Shown one piece after another: positions 21,706-27,431 of a DNA stretch of 27,431 nt. This stretch comes from Trebonia sp036276115 (GTDB lineage Bacteria > Actinomycetota > Actinomycetes > Streptosporangiales > Streptosporangiaceae). Under the pieces are notes generated by a model. The model was not told the DNA's origin and did not search any database. It was given only the letters and a program-made list of their open reading frames with translations. Made by a program: the position numbers and the translations under genes. The DNA is taken from assembly GCA_036276115.1 (NCBI GenBank), contig DATBEM010000092.1:1-27431 (forward strand), given 5' to 3'. Position 1 is the first letter of the stretch. Every line of letters begins with the position of its first letter.

Positions 21706-22980
21706 CTAGTTGCTGGCGGAGACGGGGGTGGTCACGCGGGAGAAGGTATTGGCCGGCAGGCCGGCGGCGGTGACGATCTTGCTCAGCCAGATGCCGATCG
21801 CGTTGTCGCTGATGACGTTCTGCTCGATCGTGACCTGGACCGGGGTGGTGCCGGAGTAGACCAGGATGCCGGTTTCCTGCGGGTCAGTGGGGCCGGCGGG
21901 GCCGTCGAGGGGGTCGCCTTCGACGTTGTCGCGGGCGATGACGTTGCGGGTGATGACGTTGCCGTTCAGGTCCTGGACCTGGCCCGCGCCGATGACGTGC
22001 GCGTGCATCACCACGCCGGACAGGCCGTTGCCGGCGATGTAGTTATCTTCCACCAGGTTGTCGTAGGCGGCCATGCTGGCGCCGGCGTTGGCGATCAGGA
22101 CGCCGCCGCCGTCGTTGGTGAGGCCGTTGTCGAGGACGACGTTGGCGCGGACGACATTGTCGTAGACGCCCGCCACCGACGGCTGGGGCTGCCCCTGGGC
22201 GTTGACCGCGCCCGGGTTGTGGCCGGGCAGGGTGATGCCGCAGGCGTACGCGTTCCTGGTGACGAGGTTGCCCTGGACGAGGACGTTGCGGGTCGGGCCG
22301 GTGTCGTCGTCGAGCAGCACCCCGCCGGAGTTCTGGCTGATGTCGCTGCCCTCGATGGTGGAGTTGGCGACCCCGGTGAAGTGGACGCCCTCACCGCAGT
22401 CGCCGGGCACGGCCGCGTGCAGCGCGCACAGGTAGTACGACGCCCCGGCGATGCTGCCGAGGTCGTTGCCGATCACCTGGTCGCCCGCGATGGTCACGCC
22501 GGTGAGCTCGGTGCCCAGGCCCTCGGCGAGGACGCCCTCGCCGACGGCGCCGGTGATGGTGACCCCGCTGACGGTGACGTTGGAGCTGGCGATGACCACG
22601 GCGGCCCAGATCGTCTCGGGGCCGAGGCCGGGCAGGGTCACGCTGTAGGCCGGGGTGACGCCCGACTCGCTGATCGTCACGCTCCCCTGCCCGCGCAGGG
22701 CCAGCGGCTTGGTGAGGACGACCTGCTCGTGGTAGCTGCCGGCGCAGGCGATGACGGACCCGCCGGACGGGGCGGCGCTGATCGCGGCCTGGACCGAGGT
22801 GAACCGCGCGCTCTGGCAGGACGCACCGCTGTGGCCTGGCTGCCCCGAGGGCGAGACGTACAGCGGGGCGGCCGCAGGCGTGGCCGCCGAGGCAGTTCCC
22901 GATTGGACGGCGGCGGCGCTAATGATAATAAGCGGCGCGGCCAGGGCGCATACTGCCCGGGCCAAATGTCTGGTTCTCAT
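21706..22980 (-). CDS. Secreted right-handed parallel beta-helix protein (NosD/pectate-lyase-like fold)
   Basis: 424 aa. The ATG has AAGGAGG (22985-22991) just upstream. A Sec signal peptide (MRTRHLARAV, hydrophobic core, probable cut after ASA, residue 32). The mature protein starts PLYVSPSGQPGHSGASC; FTSVQAAISAAPSGGSVIACAGSYHEQVVL is the typical N-terminal cap of DUF1565/NosD-type beta-helices. From about 95 to 415 come repeated coils with N-x-(I/V) ladders: NVTVSGVTITGA, NSTIEGSDISQNSGGVLLDDD, NVLVQGNLVTRNAYACGI, NLVEDNYIAGNGLSGVVMH and VTIEQNVISDNAIGIWL. Four cysteines may form disulfides. No catalytic site was recognised, so the role (carbohydrate binding, lyase or surface structure) is open. 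Probably monocistronic and extracellular. Confidence 0.88.
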   Translation of the reverse strand: MRTRHLARAVCALAAPLIIISAAAVQSGTASAATPAAAPLYVSPSGQPGHSGASCQSARFTSVQAAISAAPSGGSVIACAGSYHEQVVLTKPLALRGQGSVTISESGVTPAYSVTLPGLGPETIWAAVVIASSNVTVSGVTITGAVGEGVLAEGLGTELTGVTIAGDQVIGNDLGSIAGASYYLCALHAAVPGDCGEGVHFTGVANSTIEGSDISQNSGGVLLDDDTGPTRNVLVQGNLVTRNAYACGITLPGHNPGAVNAQGQPQPSVAGVYDNVVRANVVLDNGLTNDGGGVLIANAGASMAAYDNLVEDNYIAGNGLSGVVMHAHVIGAGQVQDLNGNVITRNVIARDNVEGDPLDGPAGPTDPQETGILVYSGTTPVQVTIEQNVISDNAIGIWLSKIVTAAGLPANTFSRVTTPVSASN

Positions 22981-23824
22981 GCTTCCTCCTTAGACGCGCG
23001 CTAATAGCCCAATCCTTAGCAGCACCCGGCAGTTCGCGTCTATACGGCCTATGCATAATCTCGGCGAACAGTCCCCCGCCCGCGAGGCGCCCGCGAATGA
23101 CGCCGGCCATGTTTCCGCTGGGTAATGGCCTTCCCGGCCCGGCCAGGGGCGCAATCACTACGGGCCGCGGGCGCGGGCGCCGGCCCTCGCGCGGCCGGGG
23201 CGCGCTTGCCTGCGCCAGCGGGAGATCACGAGAGCCGGCCACGCCCGGTGACGTGGCTCCAGCCAGGGCTGAGTAGTATGGGAAGCCGGCCGGAAGGGCC
23301 GGGAATGAGCACCCCGGCCCGGCCTCAGTTCTCCACTTTCACGCTTGTGACCTGCGGATATTACAGGTAAGGACATACCGTGGCGCCGGGCGGGCAACCG
23401 CTCGCATTGATGGGCCGAAGGCCGGACAACTGTGCCGCAGCATCTTGGGCAAAGAAACTCCTACGCGTCGGAGAGGAAATCCTCACGATGCGTACAGCCC
23501 GCATAGAGCGCCCCTTGCCCGACCGCATTAACAGGTGATAAGATGTTTCCTGGGTGCGTGTCGGTTAATTCATGTGACGTATTGGGGCTGCGACTGGCAT
23601 GGTCGAGTAGATTCTGGATGCCCCTCTCTTCGCAGCCTACACAGCAGCAGGACGAGGGCACTTACCACGGTGCCTAGAGGCACGGGCCGGGGACGCCATG
23701 GCCAATGCGCCGAGGCGTAATTCCCTTACACCCGCTTAGCCCTTTCCGCCGGACGCCTCCCCTAACGACGGGGGTTAGTCGCCTATGCCAACGAGGTTCG
23801 CTGACCCAGAGGGAGAGTTAGACA
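22981..23824. promoter_or_regulatory. 844-bp gene-free stretch between the beta-helix and response regulator genes
   Basis: No convincing coding frame on either strand; parts (about 23,440-23,780) have clearly lower GC than the genes. Leftward, a weak promoter for the beta-helix gene may be ggcgaa/tctata on the plus strand (23063-23068 and 23039-23044, 18-nt spacer). Rightward, TTGCCC (23515-23520), an 18-nt spacer and TAAGAT (23539-23544) form a good promoter, which would leave a leader of about 270 nt before the regulator. Nested stems around 23464-23502 (ACGC..GCGT enclosing GAGG-AAAT-CCTC) could be structured RNA. No tRNA or known riboswitch was recognised. Confidence 0.45.
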
Positions 23825-24439
23825 TTGCGAACACTCAAGATCCTCTTGGCCGAGGGCGTCACTATGGTGCGCGGTGCGCTGGTGGCCCTGATCGAGCTGG
23901 AGCCGGACCTCAAGGTCGTGGCGGCGGTCAAGAGCGGGAACGACATCGTCCGCGCGGCCCGGGAGCACAAGCCGGACGTCGCGGTCATCGACATCGACCT
24001 CCCGGACCTGGACGGGCTCACGGCCGCGGGGCGGCTGAACAAGGAGCTGCCCGCGTGCCGGACCGTCATCTTGACCAACCTGACCGGCGCGGGGATGGTG
24101 CGGCGGGCGCTGGCCGCCCGCGTGTCCGGTTACCTGCTCAAGGACGCGCCGCCGGAGCAGCTCGCGGTCACGATCCGCGATGTCGCGGCCGGCCGCGGCG
24201 TCATCGACATGGAGCTGGCCACCTCGGCCTGGGAGGACGCCCCGAACCCGCTGTCGCGCCGCGAGCACGAGGTCCTGCGGCTGGCGGCCGAGGGGTCGGA
24301 GCCGGCCGAGATCGCGGCGGCGCTGCACCTGTCGGTCGGGACCGTCCGCAACTACCTGACGATCATCGTCAGCAAGCTCAACGCGCGCAACCGGGTGGAC
24401 GCGATCAAGAACGCGATGGACGCGGGCCTGCTGCCCTAG
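23825..24439 (+). CDS. NarL/DesR-type response regulator, orphan
   Basis: 204 aa. TTG start with GAGGGAGA nine bases upstream; the receiver fold begins at once (RTLKILLAEGVTMVRGALVAL). Receiver about 1-120: phospho-acceptor Asp56 (VAVIDIDLPDLDGL), Thr84 (VILTNL), Lys106 (GYLLKDAPPEQL). The acidic pocket normally has two acids; here it is Glu10-Gly11, where DesR proteins have Glu-Asp. LuxR-type HTH about 143-200: NPLSRREHEVLRLAAEGSEPAEIAAALHLSVGTVRNYLTIIVSKL. Along its length it resembles actinobacterial DesR, which responds to a DesK kinase in control of fatty acid desaturation. No kinase gene lies in the window. Convergent with the carboxyltransferase gene. Confidence 0.93.
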   Translation: MRTLKILLAEGVTMVRGALVALIELEPDLKVVAAVKSGNDIVRAAREHKPDVAVIDIDLPDLDGLTAAGRLNKELPACRTVILTNLTGAGMVRRALAARVSGYLLKDAPPEQLAVTIRDVAAGRGVIDMELATSAWEDAPNPLSRREHEVLRLAAEGSEPAEIAAALHLSVGTVRNYLTIIVSKLNARNRVDAIKNAMDAGLLP

Positions 24440-24444
24440 TAAGA

Positions 24445-24485
24445 GCGGCCGGGCCGCCCGGGCGCGGCGGCGGCCGGGCCGCCCG
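24445..24485. terminator. Bidirectional terminator between convergent genes
   Basis: GCGGCCGGGCCGCCCG occurs twice (24445-24460 and 24470-24485). Each copy contains the self-complementary GCGGCC-G-GGCCGC, and the copies can also pair with each other. It lies in the 59-bp gap between the converging response regulator and carboxyltransferase genes. Confidence 0.6.
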
Positions 24486-24498
24486 CCCGGCGCCCGCG

Positions 24499-26082
<1,584 letters not shown>

Positions 26083-26378
26083 TGCCAAGCATCCTTCTCC
26101 TGCGTCTAGACAGCCAGCGACCGCCTTACCGGGTCGTGCCTGACTCGTGCCCGGGCACCACGGCGGCCGCCGCCCCTGACCGGCCGGCGGGCGGTAGCCC
26201 CCCGGGCGCCAATCAAATTCGCGACGTCTATGCCGTGCACGCTCCCCATCATGCGGGAAATGCCGGGCGGAAGGCCATCTCGTAGCTTGCCCTAAATTGC
26301 GTTCCCGAGTGCTGCCCTAGCCGACCGCGACGGCCCTGGGAAATCCTGCTGGCCAAGGCAAGAAAAAGCGAGGTCTTC
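26083..26378. promoter_or_regulatory. Divergent intergenic region between the carboxyltransferase and AraC-type genes
   Basis: 296 bp serving as the upstream region of both genes. The patches near 26211-26223 (AATCAAATTCGCG) and 26290-26300 are AT-richer and are the likely promoter sites, but no clear -35/-10 pair was identified. GCGAGG stands before the ATG at 26379. Confidence 0.4.
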
Positions 26379-27173
26379 ATGAGTAATATCGCCATTGATA
26401 CGGCTATCGAGTGCATCTGGGACCGTTACAGCGAGCCGTTGTCGCTGGACGAGATCGCCCGCAGCGCCCGGCTCAGCCGGTTTTACTTCACTCGCCTATT
26501 TCGCGGCGTGACCGGGATCACGCCCGGCCGGTTCCTCGCCGCGGTGCGCGTCTACCAGGCTAAGCGCCTGCTCGAGACGACCGCGCTGAGCGTGGCGGAC
26601 GTCTCGTGCGCGGTCGGCTATGCCAGCCTGGGCTCGTTTGCCAGCTGCTTCACGGCCAGCGTGGGGCTGTCGCCGGGCCGGTTCCGCCGCCTGGCGCAGG
26701 CGGGCGGCCCGGACGCGCCCGGCCCGCGCCCGGGGGCGCGCCCGGGGCTTGGCGCCGTCGCGGGGACGGTCGCCCTGCCTGAGGGCTACGCGGGCGCCCG
26801 CGTGTACGTGGGCGCCTTCGCCACCCCGGTGGTGCAGTACCCGGCCGCCGCGGCCGTCGTCGTTGACGTGGCCGCCAGCCGCCCGTCGTGCTACTACCTG
26901 CCGAACGTGCCCGACGGGACCTGGTTCGTGCGCGCGGTGGGGATGGCCGACAGCGCGGCGCCGGAGCGGCGGGGCGACCTGATCCCGCTCGTCGCCACCC
27001 TCGGGCCGGCCGTGGTGGGGGCCGACAGCGTCACCGGCGGGGCGATGCGGCTGCGCCGCGGGCGGCGGGCCGACCCGCCGGTCCTGCTCGCGCTGCCCGA
27101 CCTGGCGCCGCCCGCCACCGGCGCCGCCGGCTGCCCGGCCATCACCCCGCGCCAGCTGTCGGCGCGGGCCTAG
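26379..27173 (+). CDS. AraC-family regulator with N-terminal HTH and C-terminal beta-sandwich-like domain
   Basis: 264 aa, ATG with GCGAGG upstream. The AraC double HTH is at the N-terminus (about 4-103): EPLSLDEIARSARLSRFYFTRLFRGVTGITPGRFLAAVRVYQAKRLL, then SVADVSCAVGYASLGSFASCFTASVGLSPGRFRR. In most AraC proteins it is C-terminal. A Pro/Gly/Arg-rich linker follows, then about 125-235 (GTVALPEGYAGARVYVGAF, CYYLPNVPDGTWFVRAVG) looks like the carboxypeptidase-regulatory/transthyretin-like beta fold seen in similar actinomycete regulators. Its ligand is unknown. Divergent from the carboxyltransferase gene, which it might control (inference). Confidence 0.88.
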   Translation: MSNIAIDTAIECIWDRYSEPLSLDEIARSARLSRFYFTRLFRGVTGITPGRFLAAVRVYQAKRLLETTALSVADVSCAVGYASLGSFASCFTASVGLSPGRFRRLAQAGGPDAPGPRPGARPGLGAVAGTVALPEGYAGARVYVGAFATPVVQYPAAAAVVVDVAASRPSCYYLPNVPDGTWFVRAVGMADSAAPERRGDLIPLVATLGPAVVGADSVTGGAMRLRRGRRADPPVLLALPDLAPPATGAAGCPAITPRQLSARA

Positions 27174-27177
27174 CCGG

Positions 27178-27232
27178 CCCGCGGCCCGGGCCGCGGGCAC
27201 CAGGGACGGGGAGGCGCCGCCGGCGCCTCCCC
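27178..27232. terminator. Two stem-loops between convergent AraC and monooxygenase genes
   Basis: A GC palindrome at about 27178-27198 (GCCCGCGG..CCGCGGGC) is followed by a perfect 11-bp stem, GGGGAGGCGCC (27208-27218) and GGCGCCTCCCC (27222-27232), with a 3-nt loop and TTCCGCTT after it. The second is a good rho-independent terminator for the AraC gene and may also serve the converging gene. Confidence 0.8.
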
Positions 27233-27262
27233 TTCCGCTTGCCCGCTGGGCTTGCTGGCCGC

Positions 27263-27431
27263 CTAAGCGGGCTGGTGCCTGCGAGCGGCCCCGAACCACT
27301 GGGCGAGGACGTCGGTCAGCTCACGGGCCGACCCCGGCGACGTCCACGCCACGTACCCGTCCGGGCGCACCAGCACCGCCTCAACCGGGCCCCCCTCACA
27401 CGACCCCCACGTCCCCTCCACGACCTCCACC
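27263..27431 (-). CDS. C-terminal end of an FAD-dependent monooxygenase (partial)
   Basis: The last 56 codons of a gene entering from the right edge, ending at TAG (27263-27265). The translation contains AVLVRPDGYVAWTSPGSA and ELTDVLAQWFGAARRHQPA. This is the typical thioredoxin-like tail of PHBH/RdmE-type aromatic hydroxylases (RPDGxVAWR, then a terminal helix with LxxWFG). The catalytic parts lie outside the window, so substrate is unknown. Confidence 0.75.
   Translation of the reverse strand, partial: VEVVEGTWGSCEGGPVEAVLVRPDGYVAWTSPGSARELTDVLAQWFGAARRHQPA

Noticed and set aside
23461..23661. A 66-codon minus-strand frame in the long gap before the response regulator
   Set aside because: No Shine-Dalgarno, no GC third-position bias and no recognisable sequence; it overlaps a good promoter on the other strand.

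Overview
The window is very GC-rich (by eye above 70%), with strong G/C third-position bias, GTG/TTG starts, many 4-bp GTGA/ATGA stop-start overlaps and candidate leaderless promoters. An SsgA/SsgB-family gene and a mycothiol-dependent nitroreductase-type (Rv2466c-like) gene place it in a sporulating, morphologically complex actinomycete. The genus cannot be told from sequence alone. No phage, transposon or CRISPR array is visible.

Left part (1-14,412): an apparently complete L-fucose utilisation regulon. Nine minus-strand genes run leftward from a divergent promoter near 10,000: L-fuconate dehydratase, a RbsB-type lipoprotein, a double-NBD sugar ATPase, a RbsC-type permease, an FAH-family diketo-acid hydrolase, an SDR dehydrogenase, an aldo/keto reductase, an amidohydrolase lactonase and a GntR/FadR regulator. 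Rightward from the same promoter region lies a secreted 1346-aa GH95-like glycosidase with duplicated accessory modules. Logic: an extracellular enzyme releases a deoxysugar, the ABC system imports it, and the non-phosphorylating route (dehydrogenase, lactonase, dehydratase, second dehydrogenase, hydrolase) gives pyruvate and lactate. The two divergent promoters share a CATC-C-GATG palindrome. Four copies of a 12-bp element (GATAACAGCAAG on the coding strand) sit in the operon's gaps, two of them each following a duplicated hairpin.

Middle (14,541-18,036): M20 peptidase, COG3375-type GNAT and an NSAR/OSBS-type enolase form a plus-strand cluster matching the known D-to-L amino acid conversion route through N-succinyl intermediates. 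The promoter carries a 16-bp perfect inverted repeat.

Right part (18,091-27,431): a PAP2-family membrane protein, an Ssg-family sporulation/division protein, a DsbA-fold mycothiol nitroreductase-like protein, a frameshifted and truncated MocR/aminotransferase remnant, tRNA-Val(GAC), a secreted beta-helix protein, an orphan DesR-like response regulator behind an 840-bp gene-free stretch, an acyl-CoA carboxylase carboxyltransferase subunit, an AraC-type regulator with an N-terminal HTH, and the 3' end of an FAD monooxygenase cut by the window edge.
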